DNA of 50,403 bases from Acidobacteriota bacterium (GTDB taxonomy: Bacteria; Acidobacteriota; Vicinamibacteria; Vicinamibacterales; 2-12-FULL-66-21): positions 1 through 50,403 of the forward strand of contig QHWT01000092.1 of NCBI GenBank assembly GCA_003222675.1, in the 5' to 3' direction. The notes under the pieces are model-generated. The model was not told the origin of the DNA. It searched no databases and worked only from the letters and a program-made list of their open reading frames with translations. Below are positions 1 to 9,579 of this stretch, one piece after another (the stretch's first letter is position 1; the number at the start of each line of letters is the position of its first letter). The position numbers and the translations under genes are program-made.

Positions 1-129
1 GTCCTCCGGCCGAACTGGTCCGCACTGCTCCCCGCCGCCGATTCGTTGCCGCGCTCCCTTCGCATCGTCCTCGATCAACTCGACGCCGAAATCCAGAAAC
101 TCCACCAGGAGGCCGCGCTTGCTGCCTGA
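1..129 (+). CDS. C-terminal end of an unidentified protein (cut by the window edge)
   Basis: Frame 1 is open from the first base to a TGA at 127-129 and encodes 42 residues ending in LDQLDAEIQKLHQEAALAA. The tail is a charged, heptad-like helix. Such ends occur in some transposases, but nothing here identifies the family. The start lies upstream of the window. Low certainty: a 42-codon open frame can occur by chance in GC-rich DNA. Confidence 0.35.
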   Translation, partial: VLRPNWSALLPAADSLPRSLRIVLDQLDAEIQKLHQEAALAA

Positions 130-538
130 AAAACTTGCTTCAACCCGTAAGATCTCATGCTTAGAAAGTGTCTAGTCTAGTTGTGCAGCCCGGCGACGTA
201 GTCGCTCACCTTCGTCCGCGTCGCCTCGGTGACGTCGCTCTTCCGGGAGAGTTCAGTCAGCCGAGGGCGATCCAGCATGAGGCCGCCGGTCATCGAAGAC
301 CGCCGAAAATCCTCGTGCCGCACGACGAAAGGTGTCGCGAAGAATCTCACAGGTGGAACCGCCCAATGGATATGTTCCATCCATAAGTGCGTCGTCAGTT
401 CCGCTTTCAGAACTCGCCATTTGAACCATGGTCACGATGCGGTGGGTTCGATCTCCGGTGGGTCATTCGTTTAGCCAGCATCACCGTTTTGTCGCCGCGG
501 AGTGAACGCGTCCATACCTGAACACTTGGAGAAGTGCC
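130..538. other. Intergenic region without a supported gene
   Basis: Short overlapping open frames occur on both strands, including a 67-codon minus-strand frame at 177-380. None has a ribosome binding site or a recognisable motif. The last bases before 539 carry the ribosome binding site of the GH13 gene. Confidence 0.5.
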
Positions 539-2617
539 ATGACCATCGACCTGCTGAATCGGCAATCGTCAAACTTTGTGCTGTGGGCACCGGCGCAGGA
601 CGCCCCCCAGCTGATCATTGGCACATTCCAGCCAGGTGCGCCTCCAATTCTTAAGGACAAAGGAACATTCAAGCTCTCGGCGGCCGCGGGAGTTTCCGGC
701 CTATTCGAGATTTCGCCTGCGACCTGCGGTCTGCAGAACGGCACCGTCTATCACTACTGGTTCGAGGTCGACGACACCCACGTCGGACATCAACCCGGAA
801 GTCGAATCGCCGTCTGCGATCCGTCGGCCTTGACGACAGATTGGCGTCTCACTGAAGGTGACCAGCCGGCGGCCGTCACCAAGTTCGAGAACGCGAAACT
901 CGTCCCATGCGATCCGGACGGTACGGTGGTAGCTGCCGCCGCGCTTCCAGATGCGCGGCGCCTTCCGCAGAACAATCAGATGGTTATCTACGAACTGCCG
1001 ACGGCTTGGGCGCGACGACCGCGTGGGGGCGGAGTCGAGCGCGGCGTCGGTACCTTTCGAGACATCGTGGCGATGTTAGACGTGGTAGCGCAGGGCGCCA
1101 ATTTCGCTGAACTCGAAGCAAGCCAGCGCGGCCGCGCCCACATCCTCGAACTCGGCATCAACGCGATCGAATTGCTGCCGCCGGCCGACAGCCTGTTCGA
1201 CCGCGAATGGGGATACGGCACGTCGCATCTGAATGCGCCTGACTACGAGCTCGGGTTCCCCGAGGGGAATTCCTGGCCGACCGCGAATGCCGACCTTTGT
1301 CGTCTCGTCGAGACCGCCCACGCCAAAGGCATCCGAATCATCGTCGACGTCGTGATGGGATTCTCCCGCAACGGTCCGTACCAGCACATTGACTTCGACG
1401 ACTTCCACATCGCATTCGACCCCAAACGTCCACCGAACGATCCAGACGCGTTTACCTCTCGGCCCGGCGAGGCGCGTCAGGACTTCGGCAGTCGCCTCTT
1501 CCGGTACGTCAAGCGCATTACTACGTACGATCCGATCGGAGGACAGAACGCGACCTTCACTCCGGCGCGGCATCTCCAGCTGGTGTCGCTCGCGCGCTGG
1601 ATGCGTGACTTTCATGTGGATGGATATCGCATCGACAGTGTGGAAACCGTGGCCAACTGGGACTTCATCCAGACCTTCATGGAGAACGGCCGCAGCGACT
1701 TCCGCGCGTTGTGCGCGGCGCAAGGGATGTCGCAGGCCGAAGCCGATGCACGCTACCTCGTTGTCGGCGAGGAACTGCAGGAGCCGCTCGACATCATCCG
1801 ACAGGGTCGGATCAATGCCTTGTGGCGCGAGAAGTTCCGCGAATACATTCGTGCCGCACTGCTCGGGCAGAACGCCGACGGCGAGTCTCTCGAATCGACG
1901 GTACGAAAGGCGGTCGACTGCCGCGAGTTTCAGTACAAAGACCTCGCCGAAGCGGTGATCTACCTCGGCACGCACGATGTGGAAGGGTTCCACAAAGAGC
2001 GCCTCGCGACCATGTTCCGATACCTGTTTCCGATCGATGATTCGATGAGCGACGCACAGAAAGACCGACAGAACCAAGCCATCGAGCGCCGGATGAAGCT
2101 CGGGTTTGTGTGCCTTCTGACGGCCGTGGGGATTCCCATGATTCTCGCCGGAGACGAGTTCGCGGACGAGCACGACCTGTTCAACATTCACGGCAGCGTC
2201 TCGAACCAGAACGGGAAGCAGGTGGATCCAGTCAACTTCAGCCGTCTGGAAGGCGGCGAAAACCAGTGGCGTCGCAACGTCCTAACGCACGTAAAGCGGC
2301 TGATCGAGTTGCGGACGACCCATCCGGCGCTCGCCTTGAACGAGACGAAATTTCTGCACGTGGACTTCACAGCGGGACGGCGGATTCTCGTGTGGCAGCG
2401 TGGTGATGACAATGATCCGGTCATCGTCGTTGCGAACTTCTCGGATTTCGAGACCGACCATCCGTTCGACGCTTCATCCGAGTACGTGGTTCCCAATTGG
2501 CCGCATCGGGGCGACTTCCTGTGGCGCGAGGTCTCCCAGAAACGCGATGTGCCGACGGCGTGCATCGGGAGGGAGCCGCTCTTCCCATGGGAAGCCAAGG
2601 TGTACGCGCGCCGATGA
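539..2617 (+). CDS. GH13 alpha-amylase-family glycoside hydrolase
   Basis: A 692-residue GH13 enzyme expected to act on alpha-glucans such as starch, glycogen or maltooligosaccharides. The N-terminal ~110 residues look like a CBM48/early-set beta domain (NFVLWAP, VYHYWFEV). The catalytic barrel follows from about residue 145, with strand-4 motif DGYRIDSVE (nucleophile D366), a VVGEEL acid/base motif (E411 or E412) and GTHD (D480). ILAGDEF (about 535-541) and a C-terminal beta domain complete it. Region I reads D270-VVMGFS and lacks the usual NH after the aspartate. No signal peptide is seen, so it is probably cytoplasmic. GGAGA lies about 8 bases before the ATG. Family is certain; exact substrate (debranching, trehalose-type or amylase) is not. 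Confidence 0.9.
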   Translation: MTIDLLNRQSSNFVLWAPAQDAPQLIIGTFQPGAPPILKDKGTFKLSAAAGVSGLFEISPATCGLQNGTVYHYWFEVDDTHVGHQPGSRIAVCDPSALTTDWRLTEGDQPAAVTKFENAKLVPCDPDGTVVAAAALPDARRLPQNNQMVIYELPTAWARRPRGGGVERGVGTFRDIVAMLDVVAQGANFAELEASQRGRAHILELGINAIELLPPADSLFDREWGYGTSHLNAPDYELGFPEGNSWPTANADLCRLVETAHAKGIRIIVDVVMGFSRNGPYQHIDFDDFHIAFDPKRPPNDPDAFTSRPGEARQDFGSRLFRYVKRITTYDPIGGQNATFTPARHLQLVSLARWMRDFHVDGYRIDSVETVANWDFIQTFMENGRSDFRALCAAQGMSQAEADARYLVVGEELQEPLDIIRQGRINALWREKFREYIRAALLGQNADGESLESTVRKAVDCREFQYKDLAEAVIYLGTHDVEGFHKERLATMFRYLFPIDDSMSDAQKDRQNQAIERRMKLGFVCLLTAVGIPMILAGDEFADEHDLFNIHGSVSNQNGKQVDPVNFSRLEGGENQWRRNVLTHVKRLIELRTTHPALALNETKFLHVDFTAGRRILVWQRGDDNDPVIVVANFSDFETDHPFDASSEYVVPNWPHRGDFLWREVSQKRDVPTACIGREPLFPWEAKVYARR

Positions 2618-3050
2618 GTCAGCGCGCACCTGCGCCGGCGATCTTCGCCGCGTCGATGTGGTGCACCCTCGACAGACCCGACCGTGGCACCAAGAGCAAC
2701 ACAGTGGTGAAGCCCTTCGCCTTGTACGGCCCCAGCTTAGTCATCTTGCGCCGTATCTGCTCTCCGACGCGCATGTGGAACATTTGTCGTCTGGCGCTGG
2801 CCGGCGAAGAAATATTCCAGGCGTACCAACGGAGTCCTTATTGGCTGTCAGGGGCAGGTGCGTTGATTGGATCACGAAGGTTGCGCGCGTCGAGTTTCAG
2901 AACGAGTCTCATTCCGAAGGCAGAACAATAGCGTTCCTTTCACAGCGAGGAGCCGTCGAGTGAGTCGCGAGTAGGCAATGAGTCCCCGACACCGCTACGA
3001 TTAACGCGTCGCGCGCACGTAGCGAACAACCGAGTCCACCAGATTCACGC
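2618..3050. other. Gene-poor stretch with weak coding traces
   Basis: Short frames occupy both strands. A minus-strand frame near 2626-2830 reads somewhat protein-like (for example KMTKLGPYKAKGFTTVLLLV) but has no start signal and is interrupted upstream. It may be a decayed small gene. No family was recognised. Confidence 0.3.
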
Positions 3051-3278
3051 TCATAAATGATGCGCCGACGTTTCCTTTCGTGCGGACAGATCCTCGGGAC
3101 CGACCGGCGCGTGTACGTGCAATGCGGCCGACCAGCGAAGTGTCGACAGCTCTCCAATCCTGAGTCCGCGCAGCGATGGGGCGAATGCGCCCAGCATAAA
3201 CGGCCGAAACTGAGCTGGTGCCGCAGCGCCAGCGGAGTGGAGGCCGCCAGGCGGGGTACAGAAGCCTCGCCGATTCAA
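3051..3278 (-). pseudogene. Remnant of a tyrosine recombinase (phage-type integrase)
   Basis: The minus strand encodes GLRIGELSTLRWS at about 3125-3170, which matches the first catalytic-arginine box of tyrosine recombinases (usually TGLRxGELLALRW). The surrounding frame is short, starts at an internal ATG and lacks the later HxLRH and Tyr motifs. This is therefore a decayed fragment. The identification rests on a single motif. Confidence 0.4.
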
Positions 3279-3442
3279 GAATGCAGGCGCCGCCCGATTC
3301 GAAGCGGGGATGGAGGTGTTTGCAGAACGAGCGGCGCCTCCGCCGCACTTCGCGATTTCGCCGAAATTTTCGTCGCGTAGGATCCTAGCGGCGAAAGCGT
3401 CCTAAGCAGCGTTATCCACAAAACTGCTACGATCTGTCCTCA

Positions 3443-4231
3443 ATGGCACCACTTTCAGGTCGGCTCAGTGAGGCACAGTACGAGTTCCGGATCGCCGTCC
3501 GCGTTAACAACGAATCGCGCGAAGTGATCGAGGGGCAGATCCCGCCCGACGAGTGGCGCGTGCTGCTCAATTACCTGGATTACTTCGACGATCTTGCGGC
3601 AACACAGCTCGGTGCGGGCGTGCAGATCCGGGCGCGGATTGTGTTCAATGCGGACGGGACGTTTTCGTGCGACGGCGAATTACCAGCAGCGGACGATCTC
3701 GCTGCCTTCCTTCATCGACTGCGTCCGTTCGTGCTGGAGAACGAGCCGACGTACTTTCTGCGCGTGTGCGCCATCATCGGGCGTCGGGTACGGCATCGAG
3801 CGATCCACGCGCTGTTGCGTCGTCAACGTGACGAATTCTCCGGCAAGACGTTCGAGTCGCAGATGCAGTTGACGACCAACGGTCAGCTTGTGAACTGCGA
3901 GCGCGTCGTTCGTCTGTGGCTCAACTCGTACGAATACCATCGCGCCGCCGACGGACGCGACCAATTGGCGCGGCTGCATACGTTGCTCCCGCTGGAGACC
4001 ACGAAGCCGCTGTTCGTGTCGATGATGATCGACAAAGCGCGGGCTATCCGCGAAATCGCGACGGTGATCCGTCTGCCGCCAAACGTGGCGAACGCGGTCG
4101 CGAGGTCAGGTTCGGAAAGCTGTCAAATCCGGAGAAACGCACTGAGCATCCGGCATCGGACGCAGCCGCAAGCGAGTGAAAGGAGCGACCGATGCGTTCG
4201 ATTCTCATTGCAGGTATTACAGGCGCTCTGA
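3443..4231 (+). CDS. Hypothetical protein, possibly frameshifted near its end
   Basis: An open frame of 262 codons. Residues 1-220 look like a soluble alpha/beta protein with no signal peptide, no membrane segment and no motif I recognise. It contains a beta-rich start (YEFRIAVRVNN) and a helical second half. The end is suspect. The frame runs through the ribosome binding site and start of the next gene at 4192. Another frame ends neatly at 4179, just before that site, with the protein-like tail FGKLSNPEKRTEHPASDAAA. A frameshift near 4090-4115 would explain this. No clear ribosome binding site precedes the ATG. Function unknown. Confidence 0.5.
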   Translation: MAPLSGRLSEAQYEFRIAVRVNNESREVIEGQIPPDEWRVLLNYLDYFDDLAATQLGAGVQIRARIVFNADGTFSCDGELPAADDLAAFLHRLRPFVLENEPTYFLRVCAIIGRRVRHRAIHALLRRQRDEFSGKTFESQMQLTTNGQLVNCERVVRLWLNSYEYHRAADGRDQLARLHTLLPLETTKPLFVSMMIDKARAIREIATVIRLPPNVANAVARSGSESCQIRRNALSIRHRTQPQASERSDRCVRFSLQVLQAL

Positions 4232-4802
4232 TCATTGCCGGGGCGCTTGCACACGCTCAGACGAAATCGTCCGGCGGACAGAAGCCTCGCGCGCGCAGCG
4301 GTGGACGGTCCTCCGGTAGGTGGGCAAGATGAGCGATGCCGAGCGGCTGGCGCTGGTCCTCCGTTCTGTGGAAGGCCACTCGTCGTTGCGCGTTCACTGC
4401 AACGATCAGCACTCGTACGTGGTCTTCCTCACGTTTCCAAAAACAATCAGCCTGACGGATCCGACGCTCGTCGAAGTGCGTTTCGCCAAAAAGGAGCCTG
4501 TCGGGTACACCATTTCCGCGATCAGTCACGATTTCCTCGTCACTGCGATGGGCGGATCGAAAACCGACGCGAATTACGGATTTATGACCTCCGATCCCGC
4601 GACGGGCGTTGCAGGCCAGTTCAGCGCCGAGGAAACAGCCAAAACCGGCGCGGAATTGGTGAAGGAAATTCAGAGCAGCGCGCGAATGGTGTACCGCCTG
4701 TCACTCGCGGAATCTGCGAGCGCGACCGAGGGGACGTTCAATCTCACCGGATTCAGTCGAGTTGTCGCGCCGTTAACGAAACTGTGTCCGATGCCGCAGT
4801 GA
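4192..4802 (+). pseudogene. Small secreted protein, reading frame broken after the signal peptide
   Basis: AGGAG precedes an ATG at 4192 that starts a textbook signal peptide (MRSILIAGITGALIIAGALA, cleavage after AHA). That frame stops at 4332. The body of the protein lies in a different frame, as 160 codons from a GTG at 4320 (VGKMSDAERLALVLRSVEG onward). It has two cysteines that could pair (HCND and LCPMP). The body frame is also protein-like just upstream of an in-frame TAG at 4317-4319. A frameshift near 4275 plus a CAG-to-TAG change would account for the arrangement. Alternatively the body is translated alone and stays cytoplasmic. Family not recognised. Confidence 0.45.
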
Positions 4803-5287
4803 GGGAGTACGTGCTGTACCGAGCCTGCGAGCCGGACTCATCGGGGTAGTAGCCCTCGTTCGAAAAGCAGGCGAGCGGCTGGCGGGTGCCTGGACATCTT
4901 GTCGGCTCGTCTGGCCGTACCGGCCCGACAGTACCGCGACGTCTCGATGTCCGCAGGCTGCCGTTCAGCCGCTCGATCGCCACGAACAACCGACTGAAAT
5001 AGACGCTCTTCATTGCCCTTTTGCAAGCCCATTTCATGTGGGTTGTTTCTCTTGTGGCGCCAACACTCGGATGCTCGCTGCAAATGCCCGCGTCGCGGGT
5101 GAATCTGGGGATCCGCGCCGCGCGATAGCAAGTTGAGGCACTCATCAGATGTTCATGCTCCAACGATGGCATCGCGCCGGGAAATCATGCGAGGGCTTCG
5201 CGATCGGGCGGAGTGACGTCCTGAGCCGGCCGGTCAACTGCGCGAGGCGCTTCGGCTGCAAGACGAGCCGACATTCCGATCCGCGGG
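4803..5287. other. Gene-poor region between convergent genes
   Basis: Minus-strand frames of 78-139 codons cross this stretch but overlap one another in different frames and carry no recognisable domain or ribosome binding site. It may be remnant sequence. I see no RNA gene and no clear terminator hairpin. Confidence 0.4.
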
Positions 5288-6625
5288 TTACGCGAATCGC
5301 TCGTAATGAACTCGCCATCCGTCCACTCGCAACGCGCGAAGCGCGCCGATTACGCTCTCCATCATCGCCGGCGGTCCACACAGGAACGTTTCACGCCCCT
5401 GAATGTCGGGGACGAGCTTCTCGAGCATTGCCCCGTCAATCCGGCCTTGTAGATAGCCGTCATCGGCTTTAGCCGTTTGAGACAGGATGAAATGGCAGCG
5501 CGGCGTCAGCGCGCGCAGTTCAGCAGCGAAGACCAGATCGTTGGCGGCCCTTGCCCCGTACACCAGCACAACATCACACTTGCCGGCGAGCGACTCGATG
5601 AGCGCCCGAATCGGCGTGATACCAATGCCTCCCGCGATCATCAGGAACTTGCAACCGTTCGATGGCCCGGCGGTGAACGCTCCGAGTGGACCCTCGAGCA
5701 GCACGAGGGTGCCCGGCGTGAGATGACGGATTCGACGGGTGAAGTCACCAACGGCTTTGATCGAGATCCTGAGGAATCGTCCATTCGGCGCGGCGGAGAA
5801 CGAAAACGGATGTGGGGCCCAGTGGCCTCTTGTGAGAAAGGCCACGTTCGCGTACTGCCCGGCACGGAATGAGAATCGCTCGAGCCGTCGCCCCTTCAAA
5901 TACACTGACGTGACGTCGTCGCTCTCCGACACGATTCTATCGATCCGGAATCTGTGTCGCGCAAGGTTGAACACCGGTCGGCCGGCGCGAAACGCCAGCA
6001 AGGCGCCGATGACCGCGACGTGCAACGTCACCCAATACCACCACCACCACGGTTGCTCGAGCATTTCTGCTCCGCTCGCCTGATGGATCGAGGCGAGGCC
6101 GATCGCCAAGTACATCGCAATATGACTGGCATGCCATGCGTCGTACGTCAGATGGCGCCTGATCGGTGGCAGCGACGACGTGACGACAAGCGCGATGATC
6201 ACGAGCGCCACGATTGCCAACCAGGCATGCGGCCAGCCCGACGCGATCTTGACGAATTGTTCGCTGAGCGAGACGCGATGCCGCCGCGCGTATCCGACCG
6301 TCAGCAATACCGGATGACTCACGAACAACGGTGCGATGACAACGCCGATGTACCGATGCAGACAGTACAGTCGGTCGCATCCCACGGAAGGCTCGATCCA
6401 GGGGAGACGGCTGACGAGGGCCAGTTGAAGCAGTACAGCCGACCCGACGAGCAAGCCGACCAACCTGCCGAGCGCCACAAGGCGATTACCCGGCACGCCG
6501 CTCGATATGAGGGGGCCGGAGATGTGCCACCACGCGACGCTGAGTGCGCAGGTGTGAAGCACGCACGCTGCAGCGAACCACTGAAGCGGCGTGATCCATC
6601 GCGCGCCTCCCGCGGACACAACCAA
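5288..6625 (-). CDS. Ferric-reductase-like membrane flavoprotein (cytochrome b-type oxidoreductase)
   Basis: A 445-residue protein that should pass electrons from NAD(P)H through FAD and membrane haem to an acceptor such as ferric iron or oxygen. About six hydrophobic helices fill residues 10-215, with candidate haem-ligand histidines H90, H104, H165, H168 and H181. The soluble half is ferredoxin-reductase-like: FAD motif HPFSFS (272-277), nucleotide-binding AGGIGITP (331-338) and LCGPPAMM (415-422). I chose the TTG at 6625 because GGAG lies seven bases before it; a GTG six bases downstream is an alternative. It stands alone, facing away from the upstream genes. The acceptor cannot be read from sequence. 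Confidence 0.85.
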   Translation of the reverse strand: MVVSAGGARWITPLQWFAAACVLHTCALSVAWWHISGPLISSGVPGNRLVALGRLVGLLVGSAVLLQLALVSRLPWIEPSVGCDRLYCLHRYIGVVIAPLFVSHPVLLTVGYARRHRVSLSEQFVKIASGWPHAWLAIVALVIIALVVTSSLPPIRRHLTYDAWHASHIAMYLAIGLASIHQASGAEMLEQPWWWWYWVTLHVAVIGALLAFRAGRPVFNLARHRFRIDRIVSESDDVTSVYLKGRRLERFSFRAGQYANVAFLTRGHWAPHPFSFSAAPNGRFLRISIKAVGDFTRRIRHLTPGTLVLLEGPLGAFTAGPSNGCKFLMIAGGIGITPIRALIESLAGKCDVVLVYGARAANDLVFAAELRALTPRCHFILSQTAKADDGYLQGRIDGAMLEKLVPDIQGRETFLCGPPAMMESVIGALRALRVDGWRVHYERFA

Positions 6626-6832
6626 GGGTTCACTCCTTCGCTGTGTAGACCGGCCGCACGCGTTGGATATTCCGCCGGTCTCGCGGCGCCCACGTGGCGG
6701 AATAACGGACTGGCGCGTTCAGTCTTGTTCAGTGAGTGGGGCTCGATTCGAGCGCCGGATCCAGACGTGGTTTTAACCCTGGCGATCTCAGTGGCGAGGA
6801 GTTCATCTATCGCAGGCACGCGAACCGAGGGC

Positions 6833-8752
6833 TCATGGACTGAGCCCAATCCGGCGTTCAAGATCCTGGAATCGCCGGTCGGCGCGGAGCGAATCGAACC
6901 CCGGCCGCAGGAGGACGCTGGGGTTGAATCGCTCTTCGTAGCCGGTCTCGAGCCACGTCATCGCTTGATCGTTGTCGCCAAGCGCCGCATAGACCACGGC
7001 AATCTCCGCGGCATTCGAATAGCTGGCACGCGCGCGCGTCTTCAGATCGCCCAGCAGTTGCAGCGCTTCGTTTCTCCTGCCCGATACGGCGAACGCACGG
7101 GCGAGATTCGCGACGCATGTCGGGCTGCCTGCGGAAAGCCGTACCGCCTTCTGGAGTTCCGCGATCGCTTCATCGTGCCGCTGACCTTGGAGATACGCGA
7201 CAGCCAATTGGTTGTGTGCAAGAGGGAAATTGACGTCCATTTCGATCGTCTTGCGGCTCTGTTGAATCGATTCGTCGGTGAGATGCGCAATGAGGAGAAG
7301 CTCCGCCAGATCAGCGTTGATGATCAGCGAGAGAGGATCGAGGGTCTGCGCCTTCTTCAGTTCGGCGATCGCCTCGCTATTTTTCCCCAATACGCTCAAG
7401 TGCCACGCATACCAATGATGGGCCGTCGCGTAGCCCGGGTTCAGCTCCATGCCGCGGCGGAATTCCGTCTCGGCAGACTTCAGATCCCAATCGAACGCAT
7501 CAAGGCAAAATGCCAGCGACGTGTGAGCCTCGCCGAGCATGTTATCGAGTTGCAGCGCTTTGACGGCCGCGGCCTTCGCTCGAGGAAGCGCATCCCTGGG
7601 AGCCAGCACTCCATATTCCCAGTCGCCCAACAAGGCATACGTGTCGGCCAGGCCACTGTACGGTTGCGCGTACGTCGGGTCGCGCTCAATCGCCCGGTTG
7701 AAATAGTCGACCGCCTTTTCAAGGTCATCACCCGTTCGCTTGTTCCAGAAGTATCGCCCCTTGAGATACGCCTCGTACGCCTCGGGGTCGACCACCTTTC
7801 TTCGCTTCAGCGTGGCCTGTTCCTGCGGGTTGAGGTTGATCCGGATCTGCTCGGCGATCGCCCGCGCAACCGTGTTCTGCAGCGTCAGCGTGTCACGCAG
7901 ATCGCCGTCGTAGGAATCGGACCACAAGTGCTTGTCGTCGCGCGCTTCGATCAACTGCGCCGTGATGCGAACCTGGCCGCCGGCGCGGAGGACGGTGCCT
8001 TCGATCACGGCGTCCACATTCAGCTCGCGCGCGATCTGGGGCAGGGGCTTGCGCGCACGTTTGTACGGCATCACCGACGTCCGCGAAATCACACGTAAGG
8101 CACTGATCTGACCGAGCGTCGCAATCAGCTCGTCGGTCATCCCGTCCGCGAAATATTCCTGCGAGCCATCGCCGGATAAATTCTCGAGCGGCAATACGGC
8201 AAGCGAGCGGATCGGACCCGGCTGCGAAGCTCTCGACTGAAGAGCCCACACGATGACGATTGACGCAAGTGCCAGCGCGACGCCCGTGATCGTCCACGGA
8301 TACCACCTGCGGAAACCCGCGGGCGATGTCGGCGCGGCAACGGTCGCACGCGACTCGTCGTCTACCCGAACGAGATCGGCAGCGGTTGCGTCACGTCCGA
8401 CAATGGGAGCGCCTTCGGCGACCCCAACGTCGGCGATGAAGCGGTAGCCGCGCCGAGCGACGGTTTCCACGAATCGAGGGCTCGTCGCCGAATCACCCAG
8501 CGCGTCCCGAATCCTGTTAACGGCTTTGTTCACCCCGTGGTCGAAATCGACGAAGGTCTCGGCAGTCCACAGCCGGTTGCGAAGCTCTTCCCGAGTCACG
8601 ATCTCACCCGGCCGCTCGAGCAGCATCGCGAGAACCTGAAACGGCTGTTCCGGAAGTCTGAGCTTCATACCGTGCTTTCTCAGCTCGCCGGCTCGAAGAT
8701 TGACCTCGAATACGCCGAAACGGAGGCGGACGGGACTGCTGGCCTCTGACAT
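6833..8752 (-). CDS. Winged-helix / TolB-like / TPR transmembrane regulator
   Basis: A 639-residue CadC/ToxR-like regulator of a type common in Acidobacteriota. Residues 8-108 form an OmpR/ToxR-type winged helix (LRLPEQPFQVLAMLLERPG through RRGYRFIADV). One membrane helix spans about 150-171, so the DNA-binding part is cytoplasmic and the rest is outside the inner membrane. Residues 182-305 resemble the TolB N-terminal/adenylate-cyclase-associated domain (SLAVLPLENLSGD, FADGMTDELI). TPR-like repeats fill about 320-600. It is divergent from the ECF sigma gene at 8968 across 215 bases, so a regulatory link is possible but not shown. Confidence 0.88.
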   Translation of the reverse strand: MSEASSPVRLRFGVFEVNLRAGELRKHGMKLRLPEQPFQVLAMLLERPGEIVTREELRNRLWTAETFVDFDHGVNKAVNRIRDALGDSATSPRFVETVARRGYRFIADVGVAEGAPIVGRDATAADLVRVDDESRATVAAPTSPAGFRRWYPWTITGVALALASIVIVWALQSRASQPGPIRSLAVLPLENLSGDGSQEYFADGMTDELIATLGQISALRVISRTSVMPYKRARKPLPQIARELNVDAVIEGTVLRAGGQVRITAQLIEARDDKHLWSDSYDGDLRDTLTLQNTVARAIAEQIRINLNPQEQATLKRRKVVDPEAYEAYLKGRYFWNKRTGDDLEKAVDYFNRAIERDPTYAQPYSGLADTYALLGDWEYGVLAPRDALPRAKAAAVKALQLDNMLGEAHTSLAFCLDAFDWDLKSAETEFRRGMELNPGYATAHHWYAWHLSVLGKNSEAIAELKKAQTLDPLSLIINADLAELLLIAHLTDESIQQSRKTIEMDVNFPLAHNQLAVAYLQGQRHDEAIAELQKAVRLSAGSPTCVANLARAFAVSGRRNEALQLLGDLKTRARASYSNAAEIAVVYAALGDNDQAMTWLETGYEERFNPSVLLRPGFDSLRADRRFQDLERRIGLSP

Positions 8753-8967
8753 GAGTGGCCGACCGACGCGAGTCTACCACTCGGTTGCAAAGCGCCGCAG
8801 GGGAGGATCTCGCGCAACCCCTTCGTCGTGAGCTACTTGTCCGGGGACCTGTAATCCAGCGGTTCAGGATTGCGATTCCATTGCCCTCGCCGCTCGCGGC
8901 GCGCACATTCGACACTCGAAGACAAAGTCTCGATCGATGTGCCCGGAATTCTCAGGAGAACGTGCCA

Positions 8968-9579
8968 ATGAGCGACAAAACACCCGTCCACCCTCAGGGT
9001 GGCGGGCTTGCTGAACTGCTCCTTTCGCATCTCGATTCCGCTTACAACCTCGCGCGCTGGCTGGTGCGAAACGGCGAAGACGCTGAGGACGTGGTGCAGG
9101 AGGCGTACCTCCGAGCGTTCCAATATTCTGGCGGGTTCCGCGGCGGCGATGCGCGCGCCTGGCTGCTCACGATTGTGCGCAATACCTCCTATCGGTGGGT
9201 CCGGAAAACGCGTGCGTACGAGCCTGTCACGCAATTCGACGAAAACAGACATACAAGCGACAGCGAGACATCGAATCCTGAAGTGCTGCTGCTTCAGAAG
9301 GCCGACAAGCAGCTCCTCGAGAAGGCGCTGAACGAGCTTCCCGTTCGGTTCCGGGAAATTCTGGTCCTGCGCGAACTGGAGGGCCTTGCCTACAAGGAGA
9401 TCGCGGAGATCATGGGCATGCCGATGGGCAGCGTCATGTCGACGTTATCGCGCGCACGCCACCGATTCAGTCGCGCAGCCGTCGACCTCCTCAAAACGGA
9501 TTCGCCGTCGCAATTGGATGCCCACGGCCTCATCGTAGCGTTTGCGAAGACTCGAGCGCCGGAGCGGCGCGATGCGTGA
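8968..9579 (+). CDS. ECF-type RNA polymerase sigma factor
   Basis: A 203-residue ECF sigma factor. Region 2 is LDSAYNLARWLVRNGEDAED with VVQEAYLRAF; region 4 is LPVRFREILVLRELEGLAYK with the helix-turn-helix around IAEIMGMPMGSVMSTLSRAR. The frame is open further upstream, but AGGAG at 8953-8957 and the length of the family fix the start at this ATG. No anti-sigma gene follows. Its 3' end overlaps the convergent VOC remnant by about 50 bases. It is related to the sigma genes at 10727 and 16474. Confidence 0.92.
   Translation: MSDKTPVHPQGGGLAELLLSHLDSAYNLARWLVRNGEDAEDVVQEAYLRAFQYSGGFRGGDARAWLLTIVRNTSYRWVRKTRAYEPVTQFDENRHTSDSETSNPEVLLLQKADKQLLEKALNELPVRFREILVLRELEGLAYKEIAEIMGMPMGSVMSTLSRARHRFSRAAVDLLKTDSPSQLDAHGLIVAFAKTRAPERRDA

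Noticed and set aside
177-380. 67-codon minus-strand frame as a gene
   Set aside because: No ribosome binding site or motif; several competing frames overlap it.
1076-2191. A 371-codon minus-strand frame
   Set aside because: It is antisense to the catalytic core of the GH13 gene, with composition expected of a shadow frame in GC-rich DNA.
5954-8098. A 714-codon plus-strand frame
   Set aside because: It runs antisense through the reductase and TPR regulator genes; it is Arg/Gln-rich, without domains or a ribosome binding site.
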